From UBA2336 sp031395485 (GTDB lineage Bacteria; Bacteroidota; Bacteroidia; Cytophagales; Cyclobacteriaceae): 64,000 bases of DNA. A program made the translations under genes and the position numbers. The stretch's first letter is position 1. Each line of letters opens with the position of its first letter. The stretch covers positions 186,001-250,000 of the forward strand of contig JANNUS010000012.1 in assembly GCA_031395485.1 (NCBI GenBank), given 5' to 3'. Shown here one piece after another: positions 34,791 through 42,944 of this stretch. The notes under the pieces were generated by a model, which was not told the origin of the DNA, ran no database searches, and saw nothing but the letters and a program-made list of their open reading frames with translations.

Positions 34791-35162
34791 ATGGAAGACT
34801 CTAACCTCGCTCAATACCTACCGATTGCTCTTATGTTCATCGTGGCCGTGGGATTCATAGCAACGACCATGTTGGCCACTCATCTTTTGGGGCCAAAACG
34901 AAACACACAGGTAAAGCTTGAGGCCTTTGAGTCCGGAATTCCTTCTATTGGAAATGCCCGTATACCCTTCAATATCAAGTACTTCCTTGTAGCTATCTTA
35001 TTTGTTTTGTTTGATGTAGAGGTAATCTTCATGTATCCATGGGCTGTTAATTTCAAAGAGTTAGGGATACAAGGCTTCATAGAGATGATAATGTTTATAA
35101 CAACCCTATTGATTGGGTTCTTCTATATTATAAAGAAAGGCGCTTTAACATGGGAAGAGTAG
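34791..35162 (+). CDS. nuoA: NADH-quinone oxidoreductase subunit A (complex I-1)
   Basis: A 123-residue three-helix membrane subunit, first gene of a complete 14-gene complex I operon. The family motif KLEAFESGIPSIGNARIPFNIKY (about residues 42-64) precedes the second helix, followed by FDVEVIFMYPWA (about 74-85). Its role is structural at the junction of the membrane and peripheral arms, near the quinone channel. A second, different nuoA is at 55587-56015. Confidence 0.95.
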   Translation: MEDSNLAQYLPIALMFIVAVGFIATTMLATHLLGPKRNTQVKLEAFESGIPSIGNARIPFNIKYFLVAILFVLFDVEVIFMYPWAVNFKELGIQGFIEMIMFITTLLIGFFYIIKKGALTWEE

Positions 35163-35181
35163 ATCTATATCATTAAGAGAA

Positions 35182-35736
35182 ATGGAAACTTTAGCGAATG
35201 GTATTAAGATTGGTGAAAAACCAGATGGAATGGAGGGGCACGGCTTTTTTGCTACCAGCCTTGAGAAGGTCGTTGGTTTGGCACGCAAGAATTCTATTTG
35301 GCCACTACCATTTGCTACCTCATGTTGCGGAATTGAGTTCATGGCGACCATGGGAGCACATTACGACTTAGCCCGTTTTGGTTCTGAACGCTTAAGCTTT
35401 TCTCCTCGCCAGGCAGACCTTTTAATGGTGATGGGAACTATTGCCAAGAAAATGGGACCCGTATTGCGACAAGTGTATGAGCAAATGGCAGAACCTCGTT
35501 GGGTTTTGTCGGTAGGTGCATGTGCTTCTAGCGGTGGAATTTTTGATACCTATAGCGTTTTGCAGGGAATTGATCGCATCATTCCGGTAGATGTTTATGT
35601 TCCAGGCTGTCCGCCCCGTCCTGAACAAATTATTGATGGCGTTATGAAGATTCAGCGTTTGGTTGAAACAGAATCATTACGCAGAAGAGATTCTGCTGAA
35701 TATAAAGCTATGCTGAACAGTTACGGAATAGAATAA
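35182..35736 (+). CDS. nuoB: NADH-quinone oxidoreductase subunit B (complex I-1)
   Basis: A 184-residue peripheral-arm subunit that carries the terminal [4Fe-4S] cluster N2, which passes electrons to quinone. Its four cysteine ligands are visible: Cys48-Cys49 (TSCCGIE), Cys114 (VGACASSGG) and Cys143 (VPGCPPRPE). It follows nuoA by 19 bp and is followed by nuoC after 1 bp. Confidence 0.97.
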   Translation: METLANGIKIGEKPDGMEGHGFFATSLEKVVGLARKNSIWPLPFATSCCGIEFMATMGAHYDLARFGSERLSFSPRQADLLMVMGTIAKKMGPVLRQVYEQMAEPRWVLSVGACASSGGIFDTYSVLQGIDRIIPVDVYVPGCPPRPEQIIDGVMKIQRLVETESLRRRDSAEYKAMLNSYGIE

Positions 35737-35737
35737 A

Positions 35738-36238
35738 ATGGAATTAGACGATCAGGAAAAAATAATAGCGGTAATTAATGAGAAGTTTGAGGGAGAGATT
35801 CTTCAAACTGAAATGCTATACGACTTTCTGACCATCACCCTTAAAAAAGATAAAATTGTACCGATTATAAGGCAACTGTACGAACATGCTGACACAAAAT
35901 TTCAATACCTCACCACGCTGTGTGGTATTCACTTTCCCGACCTGAATCAGATTGCTGTTATGTACCAATTGCATAACTTATTCACCAATCAGCGTATTCG
36001 GTTAAAGATTTATTTACCGATTGAAAATCCAACTGTACAAACACTAACCACTGTATTCCCGGCCGCGAATTGGATGGAGCGTGAGACATACGATTTTTAC
36101 GGAGTTATTTTTGAAGGACATCCGAATCTGAAACGAATTCTTAATGTCGAGGAGATGACCATTTTCCCGCTTCGTAAAGAATACCCGTTGGAAGATCAAG
36201 TTCGCAATGATAAAAATGATTCAATGTTTGGACGATAA
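35738..36238 (+). CDS. nuoC: NADH-quinone oxidoreductase subunit C (complex I-1, separate)
   Basis: A 166-residue peripheral-arm subunit, the 30-kDa type. The conserved end shows ANWMERETYDFYGVIFEGHPNLKRIL (about residues 108-133), followed by LRKEYPLEDQ. Here NuoC is separate from NuoD, unlike the fused NuoCD of the second operon. It holds no cofactor and helps form the quinone-binding module with NuoB and NuoD. Confidence 0.95.
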   Translation: MELDDQEKIIAVINEKFEGEILQTEMLYDFLTITLKKDKIVPIIRQLYEHADTKFQYLTTLCGIHFPDLNQIAVMYQLHNLFTNQRIRLKIYLPIENPTVQTLTTVFPAANWMERETYDFYGVIFEGHPNLKRILNVEEMTIFPLRKEYPLEDQVRNDKNDSMFGR

Positions 36239-36243
36239 ATGAA

Positions 36244-37455
36244 ATGGACGTAAAGGAACCAGTCACCGATCAATTTTATCAGGCTCCAGAGAAGCAGTAT
36301 TCGTACTTAAATCTTGGTCCAACACACCCTGCAACACATGGTATTTTCCAAAACGTGTTGAAAATGGATGGTGAGGTAATCGTTGAAGCAACACCAACCA
36401 TTGGCTACATCCATCGCGCATTTGAAAAGCTTGCTGAACGCAGACCGTATAATCAAATTACTCCTATAACGGATCGCATGAACTACTGTTCCGCGCCAAT
36501 CAACAACATTGGTTGGCATATGACGGTGGAGAAGCTATTGGGCATTGAAATTCCGAAACGAGTTCAATACTTACGCGTGATTATAATGGAGTTGGCACGA
36601 ATTACAGATCACATTATCTGCAATGCAGTTATAGCAGTTGATACGGGAGCATTAACTGGATTCGTGTATATGTTTCAGCAACGCGAATCGGTCTACGAAA
36701 TTTATGAAGAGATTTGCGGAGCAAGGTTAACTTCTAATGTTGGCCGGATCGGTGGCTTTGAACGTGAATGGCCTGAAAAAGCTTGGGAGAAGATTGATAA
36801 ATTTCTGAAAGAATTCCCTGTTGTTTTAAAGGAGTTTGACGATTTATTGAGTCGTAACAGAATATTTATGGATCGCACCGTCAATGTGGGCGGGATTACA
36901 GCGGAGATGGCCTTGAGTTATAGTTTCTCTGGAGTGAACTTACGTTCTGCGGGAGTTGATTACGATGTGCGTGTTGCAATGCCCTATTCTTCTTACGAAG
37001 ATTTCCAATTTATTATTCCTGTTGGAAAAAGTGGTGATGTATATGACCGTTTCATGGTGCGGCAGGAAGAAATGAGGCAAAGCTTAAGTATCATTAAGCA
37101 AGCGATTGAAAAATTACCGGAAGGACCGTTTCATGCAAAGGTTCCGGAATTCTATCTACCTCCGAAAGAAGAAGTTTATAATAATATGGAAGCACTCATC
37201 TATCACTTTAAAATTGTGATGGGTGAAACCGATGTTCCGAAAGGTGAGGTATACCATTGTGTTGAAGGCGGAAACGGAGAGTTAGGATTCTATTTAATTA
37301 GCGATGGTGGAAGAACACCGTTCCGATTGCACATGCGCAGACCATGTTTTATTTATTATCAGGCATATCCTGAAATGATCAAGGGCTCGATGTTATCGGA
37401 TGCAATCTTGACCATGAGTAGTATGAATGTAATTGCTGGTGAATTGGATGCATAA
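36244..37455 (+). CDS. nuoD: NADH-quinone oxidoreductase subunit D (complex I-1)
   Basis: A 403-residue subunit of the 49-kDa family that lines the quinone site. The N-terminal LGPTHPATHGIFQ (about residues 25-37) includes the His that faces quinone headgroup chemistry, and the family motifs IGYIHRAFEKLAE and PITDRMNYCS follow. It ends in the conserved MNVIAGELDA. It follows nuoC by 5 bp. The intergenic segment after it (37456-37544) is repeat-like rather than coding. Confidence 0.97.
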   Translation: MDVKEPVTDQFYQAPEKQYSYLNLGPTHPATHGIFQNVLKMDGEVIVEATPTIGYIHRAFEKLAERRPYNQITPITDRMNYCSAPINNIGWHMTVEKLLGIEIPKRVQYLRVIIMELARITDHIICNAVIAVDTGALTGFVYMFQQRESVYEIYEEICGARLTSNVGRIGGFEREWPEKAWEKIDKFLKEFPVVLKEFDDLLSRNRIFMDRTVNVGGITAEMALSYSFSGVNLRSAGVDYDVRVAMPYSSYEDFQFIIPVGKSGDVYDRFMVRQEEMRQSLSIIKQAIEKLPEGPFHAKVPEFYLPPKEEVYNNMEALIYHFKIVMGETDVPKGEVYHCVEGGNGELGFYLISDGGRTPFRLHMRRPCFIYYQAYPEMIKGSMLSDAILTMSSMNVIAGELDA

Positions 37456-37459
37456 AAAA

Positions 37460-37540
37460 GTTATCGGTTAATTGTTATCAGCTAATAGTAAAAGTGACTG
37501 ATAATCTAAAACTGATAATGGATAACTTATAACTGTTAAC
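37460..37540. repeat. AT-rich imperfect inverted repeat between nuoD and nuoE
   Basis: The first about 30 bases (starting GTTATCGGTTAATTGTTATC) align well with the reverse complement of the last about 40 bases (ending GGATAACTTATAACTGTTAAC), so the whole spacer forms an imperfect palindrome built of GTTA/TAAC units. A related segment lies at 38068-38120 in front of nuoF. Possible roles are a mobile intergenic palindrome, RNA processing or translation spacing. Confidence 0.55.
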
Positions 37541-37544
37541 GAAA

Positions 37545-38057
37545 TTGGAAGTAAAATTTTCAAATGAGACACTCGCTCTGGTGACCAAAATCATCAAGCG
37601 TTATCCGGAAGGAAAGCAGAAGTCTGCTCTGCTGCCTGTGTTGCATTTAGCACAATCAGAGTTTGAGGGTTGGTTAAGCACTCCGGTGATGGACTATGTT
37701 GCTTCACTATTAAGTATTCAACCGATTGAAGTGTACGAGGTGGCGTCATTCTATTCGATGTATAACCTTGAGCCTGTTGGTAAGTGTTTGATTGAAGTTT
37801 GTCAGACTGGCCCATGCTGGTTGCGCGGATCAGATGACATCGTGGAACATCTTGAAAAGAAACTTGGAATTAAGAATGGTGAAACAACTTCCGATGGAAT
37901 GTTCACCTTAAAGACCGTAGAGTGTTTAGGTTCGTGTGGAACAGCCCCGATGTTACAGTGTGGTGCGGAATATTACGAAGACCTAACGACAGAGAAAGTA
38001 GATAACTTGGTAGAAACTTTAAGAACATCGAACAAGCGAAGTTCATATATGAAATAG
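37545..38057 (+). CDS. nuoE: NADH-quinone oxidoreductase subunit E (complex I-1)
   Basis: A 170-residue thioredoxin-fold subunit with a [2Fe-2S] cluster (N1a), part of the NADH-oxidising module. The four ligands are Cys86 and Cys91 (CQTGPC) and Cys127 and Cys131 (CLGSC). The start is TTG at 37545; the upstream ATG choices run into stop codons, so this alternative start is well supported. Repeat-like spacers flank it on both sides. Confidence 0.95.
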   Translation: MEVKFSNETLALVTKIIKRYPEGKQKSALLPVLHLAQSEFEGWLSTPVMDYVASLLSIQPIEVYEVASFYSMYNLEPVGKCLIEVCQTGPCWLRGSDDIVEHLEKKLGIKNGETTSDGMFTLKTVECLGSCGTAPMLQCGAEYYEDLTTEKVDNLVETLRTSNKRSSYMK

Positions 38058-38067
38058 AGAAGCATCC

Positions 38068-38120
38068 GTTATCTGGTAAAGTTTGTAATAACTGATAACC
38101 AATAACTGACAACCGATAAC
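38068..38120. repeat. Related AT-rich repeat between nuoE and nuoF
   Basis: The spacer contains three near-copies of the unit ATAACTGA(T/C)AACC, ending in CCGATAAC, and opens with GTTATC, so its ends are also inverted. It resembles the spacer at 37460-37540. It lies just before the nuoF ATG at 38127. Confidence 0.5.
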
Positions 38121-38126
38121 TGAATA

Positions 38127-39485
38127 ATGGGTAAGAAATTTTTATTAGAGCACGTTAATGTACCGCAGATAGAAACCCTGAAAGTCTATCGTGAGAAAGG
38201 TGGCTATGCTTCTGTAGAAAAAGCATTGAAGACCATGACGGTCGAACAAATTCTTGAAGAAGTAAAATTTTCGGATTTGAGAGGTCGTGGTGGTGCCGGT
38301 TTCCCTTCCGGATTAAAATGGAGTTTTCTCGATCGTAAATCTGATAAACCACGATACTTAGTTTGTAATGCAGATGAAAGCGAACCTGGAACTTTCAAAG
38401 ATCGATACTTGATGGAGAAGTTACCGCATCTCTTAATTGAAGGGATGATTGTATCAAGTTTTACGTTGGGGGTAAAAACTGCATACATCTACATTCGGGG
38501 TGAATACATGTATGTACTTCGCATTTTAGAAAAAGCAATTGATGAAGCTTACGGAGCAGGTTTGCTTGGTAAGAATATTTTAGGAACCGATTTTTCACTT
38601 GATCTATACGTTCATTGTGGTGCAGGCGCGTATATCTGCGGAGAAGAAACTGCTTTGCTCGAGTCGTTAGAAGGCAAGCGTGGTAATCCAAGATTGAAAC
38701 CGCCCTTCCCAGCTATTGCAGGTTTGTATGCTTGTCCTACCGTGGTGAATAATGTTGAGACGATTGCCTCTGTTCCAACCATTATCAACATTACTGCCGA
38801 TAAGTATAATGACGTTGGTATTGGAAAAAGCTCGGGTACGAAATTGATCTCTGCCAGTGGACACATTAACAAACCCGGTGTGTATGAAATTGAGATGGGT
38901 TTGCCCGTAGAAGAATTTGTATACTCAGATGAATACTGTGGAGGAATCTGGAAGGGGAGAAAACTAAAGGCAGTTGTTGCAGGAGGTTCCTCAGTTCCTA
39001 TACTTCCTGCCGATTTAATCTTAAAGACTGCGAAAGGAGCATCACGGCTGATGACATACGAATCAATGGCGGATGGGGGCTTTGTTAGCGGTACGATGTT
39101 AGGTTCTGGCGGATTTATCGTGATGGATGAAACTGCGTGTATCGTTCGTAACCTATGGACATTCGCGCGATTCTATCATCATGAATCCTGCGGACAGTGC
39201 AGTCCTTGCCGTGAAGGAACAGGGTGGATGGAAAAAGTATTGCACCGCATTGAACACGGTCACGGCAAAATGAGCGACATTGATTTGCTTGTTGATGTAG
39301 CAAAGAAAATTGAAGGTAATACTATTTGTCCGTTAGGTGATGCTGCTGCCTGGCCTGTTGCCAGTGCTATTCGGCACTTCCGCGAAGAATTTGAGTATCA
39401 CGTGAAGTATCCGGAAAAGGTTAAGAATCCAAAGCATTTTGAATTTGAGCCGTTTGTTTCGAAGAAAAATGCTGTTTTAGTATAA
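38127..39485 (+). CDS. nuoF: NADH-quinone oxidoreductase subunit F (complex I-1)
   Basis: A 452-residue subunit that binds NADH and FMN and carries the [4Fe-4S] cluster N3. Motifs include RGRGGAGFPSGLKW (FMN/NADH site, about residues 52-65), CNADESEPGTFKDR (about 80-93) and the cluster ligands in ESCGQCSPCREGTGW (about 353-367) plus TICPLG (about 397). The start ATG follows an intergenic repeat. Its counterpart in the second operon is at 59122-60408. Confidence 0.97.
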   Translation: MGKKFLLEHVNVPQIETLKVYREKGGYASVEKALKTMTVEQILEEVKFSDLRGRGGAGFPSGLKWSFLDRKSDKPRYLVCNADESEPGTFKDRYLMEKLPHLLIEGMIVSSFTLGVKTAYIYIRGEYMYVLRILEKAIDEAYGAGLLGKNILGTDFSLDLYVHCGAGAYICGEETALLESLEGKRGNPRLKPPFPAIAGLYACPTVVNNVETIASVPTIINITADKYNDVGIGKSSGTKLISASGHINKPGVYEIEMGLPVEEFVYSDEYCGGIWKGRKLKAVVAGGSSVPILPADLILKTAKGASRLMTYESMADGGFVSGTMLGSGGFIVMDETACIVRNLWTFARFYHHESCGQCSPCREGTGWMEKVLHRIEHGHGKMSDIDLLVDVAKKIEGNTICPLGDAAAWPVASAIRHFREEFEYHVKYPEKVKNPKHFEFEPFVSKKNAVLV

Positions 39486-39500
39486 CGATTAAGAAAAGAG

Positions 39501-40508
39501 ATGGCAAAAGTAACAATAGATGGTGTAGAGGTTGAAGTTCCTGATGGAACAACAATTCTTAATGCAGCACGACAAATCGGTGGCGATGTAGTGCCTCCGG
39601 CTATGTGTTACTATTCCACACTAAAAGGCAGTGGCGGAAAATGTCGGGTATGTTTAGTGAAAGTAGCGCAAGGTTCTGCCAAAGATCCACGCCCTATGCC
39701 AAAGCTTGTGGCTTCATGTCGTACGCCCGTTATGGATGGTATGGTAGTTCAAGGCATCACTTCACCAGAAGTATTAGAAGCAAGAAAAGGAGTTGTTGAA
39801 TTTCTGCTGATCAACCATCCGTTAGATTGTCCCGTATGTGATCAGGCTGGTGAATGTGATTTGCAAAATTTGGCTTATGAACATGGCGCAGCTGCTACCC
39901 GATACGAAGAGGACAGAAGAACATTTGAAAAAATTGATATCGGTGATAAGATTAAGTTGCACATGACGCGATGCATTCTATGTTATCGTTGTACATATGT
40001 AGCTGATCAATTAACTGACAATCGCGTACATGGAATATTGAATCGTGGAGACGCTTCTGAGATCAGTACACATATTCAAAAAGCCGTTGACAATGATTTC
40101 TCCGGAAACATGATTGATGTTTGCCCGGTCGGAGCATTGACTGATAAAACCTTCCGCTTCAAAAGCAGGGTGTGGTTCACCAATCCATTGGATGCGCACC
40201 GCGATTGTCAGAAGTGTTCAGGCAAAGTTGTACTCTGGACGAAAGGTGAGGAAGTATTGCGCGTATCTGCACGCAAAGATCAATTTGGCGAAGTCAAAGA
40301 ATTCATTTGTAACGAATGCCGCTACGATCACAAAGAAATGAAGAATTGGACAGTAGAGGGGCCGAGACATATCGATCGGAATTCAGTCATTGGTCAAAAT
40401 CATTATGAACGAACCGACCTCGTAAAATTGCAGAAAGAGATTAGCCGTCAGATAGAATTTGAGAAAGGAAAGCAACTTCCGGAGCCTAATCCTTCATTGA
40501 ACGCATGA
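39501..40508 (+). CDS. nuoG: NADH-quinone oxidoreductase subunit G, short form (complex I-1)
   Basis: A 335-residue NuoG, far shorter than the about 900-residue E. coli type. It has the [2Fe-2S] domain (Cys36, Cys48, Cys51, Cys73), the His/Cys-ligated [4Fe-4S] site (NHPLDCPVCDQAGECDLQ) and a further cluster site (CILCYRC with VCPVGA). A truncated Mo-domain-like start, CQKC and later CNEC, ends the protein; the rest of the molybdopterin domain is missing. It overlaps nuoH by 4 nt. Confidence 0.93.
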   Translation: MAKVTIDGVEVEVPDGTTILNAARQIGGDVVPPAMCYYSTLKGSGGKCRVCLVKVAQGSAKDPRPMPKLVASCRTPVMDGMVVQGITSPEVLEARKGVVEFLLINHPLDCPVCDQAGECDLQNLAYEHGAAATRYEEDRRTFEKIDIGDKIKLHMTRCILCYRCTYVADQLTDNRVHGILNRGDASEISTHIQKAVDNDFSGNMIDVCPVGALTDKTFRFKSRVWFTNPLDAHRDCQKCSGKVVLWTKGEEVLRVSARKDQFGEVKEFICNECRYDHKEMKNWTVEGPRHIDRNSVIGQNHYERTDLVKLQKEISRQIEFEKGKQLPEPNPSLNA

Positions 40509-41548
40509 TCGACTTTCTACTATATAAAACGATTCTGGTTGTTGTGATATTCACAATCACACTGCTAGTAGCTGCCTACTCAACGTATGCAGAACGCAAA
40601 GTTGCAGCCTTCCTTCAAGATCGCATTGGTCCTGATCGTGCAGGCCCGTTTGGTATTCTTCAACCACTGGCGGATGGATTAAAATTCATCATGAAGGAAG
40701 AAATTATACCCAATGTCTCCAATAAACTTTTGTTTGTGCTCGGTCCCTGTATTGCTATGCTTACGGCATTGATGGCAGGTGTGATCATTCCGTGGGGCGA
40801 TACACTCATCATTAATGGACAGGAATACTCGTTACAAATTGCTGATTTGAACATTGGAATACTCTATGTATTTGGTGTTGTCTCGATTGGCGTTTATGGA
40901 ATTATGATTGGTGGTTGGGCATCCAATAACAAGTTTTCATTGCTTGGTGCTATTCGCTCTTCTGCCCAAATGATAAGCTATGAAATTGCCATGGGGTTAT
41001 CCATCATCGCATTTGTTATTACAACCGGCACGTTGAGTTTAGGTGAGATTAGTGCAATGCAAGCAGGCGGCCAGGGTGGTGATTGGAATTTCTGGAATGT
41101 TGTGTATCAACCATTAGGCTTCTTAATTTTTATCATCTGCGCTTTCGCGGAATGTAATCGTACACCGTTTGATTTACCAGAATGCGAGACCGAATTAGTA
41201 GGAGGCTATCATACCGAGTACAGCAGTATGAAACTCGGCTTCTACTTATTTGCTGAATACATCAACATGTTTATTTCATCAGCCGTGATTTCAACGTTGT
41301 ATTTTGGAGGATACAATTTTCCATTCATGAATAACCTGGGACTGGATCATAATACGCTCACAATTTTGGGTACTATAGTTTTCTTTGGAAAAATTATCTT
41401 CTTCATCTTCTTTTTCATGTGGATACGTTGGACCATCCCGCGTTTCCGTTACGATCAGTTAATGCACTTGGGGTGGAGAGTGCTGATACCGTTAGCGATA
41501 TTCAATATATTTATTACAGGACTGATCATGATTTTAACAAACGGATAA
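40505..41548 (+). CDS. nuoH: NADH-quinone oxidoreductase subunit H (complex I-1)
   Basis: A 347-residue, eight-helix membrane subunit that forms the quinone channel floor. Motifs include ERKVAAFLQDRIGPDRAGPFG (about residues 29-49), ASNNKFSLLGAIRSSAQMISYE (about 139-160) and RTPFDLPECETELVGGYHTEYS (about 219-240), rich in the Glu and Arg residues that link quinone chemistry to proton movement. It overlaps nuoG by 4 nt and is followed by nuoI after 3 bp. Confidence 0.97.
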   Translation: MIDFLLYKTILVVVIFTITLLVAAYSTYAERKVAAFLQDRIGPDRAGPFGILQPLADGLKFIMKEEIIPNVSNKLLFVLGPCIAMLTALMAGVIIPWGDTLIINGQEYSLQIADLNIGILYVFGVVSIGVYGIMIGGWASNNKFSLLGAIRSSAQMISYEIAMGLSIIAFVITTGTLSLGEISAMQAGGQGGDWNFWNVVYQPLGFLIFIICAFAECNRTPFDLPECETELVGGYHTEYSSMKLGFYLFAEYINMFISSAVISTLYFGGYNFPFMNNLGLDHNTLTILGTIVFFGKIIFFIFFFMWIRWTIPRFRYDQLMHLGWRVLIPLAIFNIFITGLIMILTNG

Positions 41549-41551
41549 CGA

Positions 41552-42115
41552 ATGCTCACGAATCGATCGAAAGTAGTTGTCAAGAAGGAAATGAATTTCT
41601 GGGAGCGGATTTACCTCCCAGCCATTCTGAGTGGCGTTGTAATTACGATTAGGCATTTATTCAGAAAAAGTGCAACTGTACGATATCCTGAAAAGAAGAG
41701 AGAGATCAGTGCGATTTGGAGAGGGCAACATGTGCTGAAACGCGATGATAATGGGGCAGAGCGTTGTACAGCTTGCGGATTGTGTGCAGTTGCATGTCCT
41801 GCAGAGGCCATTACAATGGTAGCAGCAGAACGCAATAAAGGCGAAGAGAATTTATACCGCGAAGAAAAATATGCATCCACATACGAGATCAACATGTTAC
41901 GTTGTATTTTCTGTGGCTTGTGCGAAGAGGCATGCCCGAAGGAGGCTATATTTCTTACCGACAGAATAATTGAAACAGATTATGCACGAGAGGGATTTGT
42001 ATTTGGGAAAGACAAACTGGTAGAGCTTGTAGGTGAACGGATTGATGTTTCAAAAAGGCAAACGGCAGAAGTGCTGGAGTTTAAACAACAAAAACAATTG
42101 AGTCATAACAAATAA
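41552..42115 (+). CDS. nuoI: NADH-quinone oxidoreductase subunit I (complex I-1)
   Basis: A 187-residue ferredoxin-type subunit that holds clusters N6a and N6b. Both binding motifs are intact: CTACGLCAVACPAEAI (about residues 72-87) and CIFCGLCEEACPKEAI (about 113-128). It carries electrons from the NADH module to NuoB. The N-terminus has a basic amphipathic segment that rests on the membrane. Confidence 0.96.
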   Translation: MLTNRSKVVVKKEMNFWERIYLPAILSGVVITIRHLFRKSATVRYPEKKREISAIWRGQHVLKRDDNGAERCTACGLCAVACPAEAITMVAAERNKGEENLYREEKYASTYEINMLRCIFCGLCEEACPKEAIFLTDRIIETDYAREGFVFGKDKLVELVGERIDVSKRQTAEVLEFKQQKQLSHNK

Positions 42116-42126
42116 CAATACTAGAA

Positions 42127-42645
42127 GTGACACTAAACCTATTCTATTTTCTTTCGTTCGTAGCGATCTTCTCTGCGCTCTTGGTAGTATTTTCCAAAAG
42201 TCCAGTCTATAGTGTATTGTACCTTATCATTACTTTTTTCTCTATAGCAGGTCACTATGTAATCTTAAACGCGCAGTTTCTCGCCATTGTACACATCATT
42301 GTGTATGCGGGCGCTATCATGGTGTTATTCCTATATGTAATTATGTTGTTGAACCTGAATAAGGAATCAGAACCGCATAAGAGTAATCTAATAAAGTTTG
42401 CTGCTGCAATTTGTTCAGGTTTGCTGATGATCGTGCTGGTAGGTTCATTAAAGGGAACTGAAATGCTTGTTCAGCAAGCCCCATCTGATATTGGGTTAGT
42501 AAAGAATTTAGGAAAAGTATTATTCACCGACTTCCTGCTTCCATTTGAAATTGCTTCCATATTACTATTAGCAGCTATGGTGGGAGCAGTGATGTTAGGA
42601 AAATCAGAAAAATCTGGTGACAATAAAATTAATGTAAAGCAATGA
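42127..42645 (+). CDS. nuoJ: NADH-quinone oxidoreductase subunit J (complex I-1)
   Basis: A 172-residue membrane subunit with five hydrophobic helices. The pattern YVILNAQFLAIVHIIVYAGAIMVLFLYVIML (about residues 39-69) is the family's signature with the pi-bulge helix. The start is GTG at 42127. It overlaps nuoK by 4 nt. Confidence 0.95.
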   Translation: MTLNLFYFLSFVAIFSALLVVFSKSPVYSVLYLIITFFSIAGHYVILNAQFLAIVHIIVYAGAIMVLFLYVIMLLNLNKESEPHKSNLIKFAAAICSGLLMIVLVGSLKGTEMLVQQAPSDIGLVKNLGKVLFTDFLLPFEIASILLLAAMVGAVMLGKSEKSGDNKINVKQ

Positions 42646-42944
42646 TCCCGATAGATTATTACCTCTGGCTTAGTGCGGCACTCTTCACAATTGGAGTGTT
42701 CGGGGTTCTTTTTAGAAGGAATGCCATTATAATATTTATGTGCATTGAACTCATGTTGAATGCCGTTAACCTGATCATGGTAGCGTTCTCCAATTATTTA
42801 AATGACGCTGCGGGGCAGGTGTTTGTCTTCTTTATTATGGCTGTAGCAGCAGCCGAAGTTGCTGTTGGGTTAGCAATCCTGATTGTGATGTATCGAAATA
42901 CCCAAACTACCGACATTAACGTTCTGAATCGCTTAAAATGGTAG
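42642..42944 (+). CDS. nuoK: NADH-quinone oxidoreductase subunit K (complex I-1)
   Basis: A 100-residue three-helix membrane subunit. The motif IELMLNAVNLIMVAFSNY (about residues 35-52) includes the conserved membrane Glu36 and the following AAAEVAVGLAILI (about 70-82) a second, both used in proton movement. It overlaps nuoJ by 4 nt and nuoL by 7 nt. Confidence 0.96.
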   Translation: MIPIDYYLWLSAALFTIGVFGVLFRRNAIIIFMCIELMLNAVNLIMVAFSNYLNDAAGQVFVFFIMAVAAAEVAVGLAILIVMYRNTQTTDINVLNRLKW

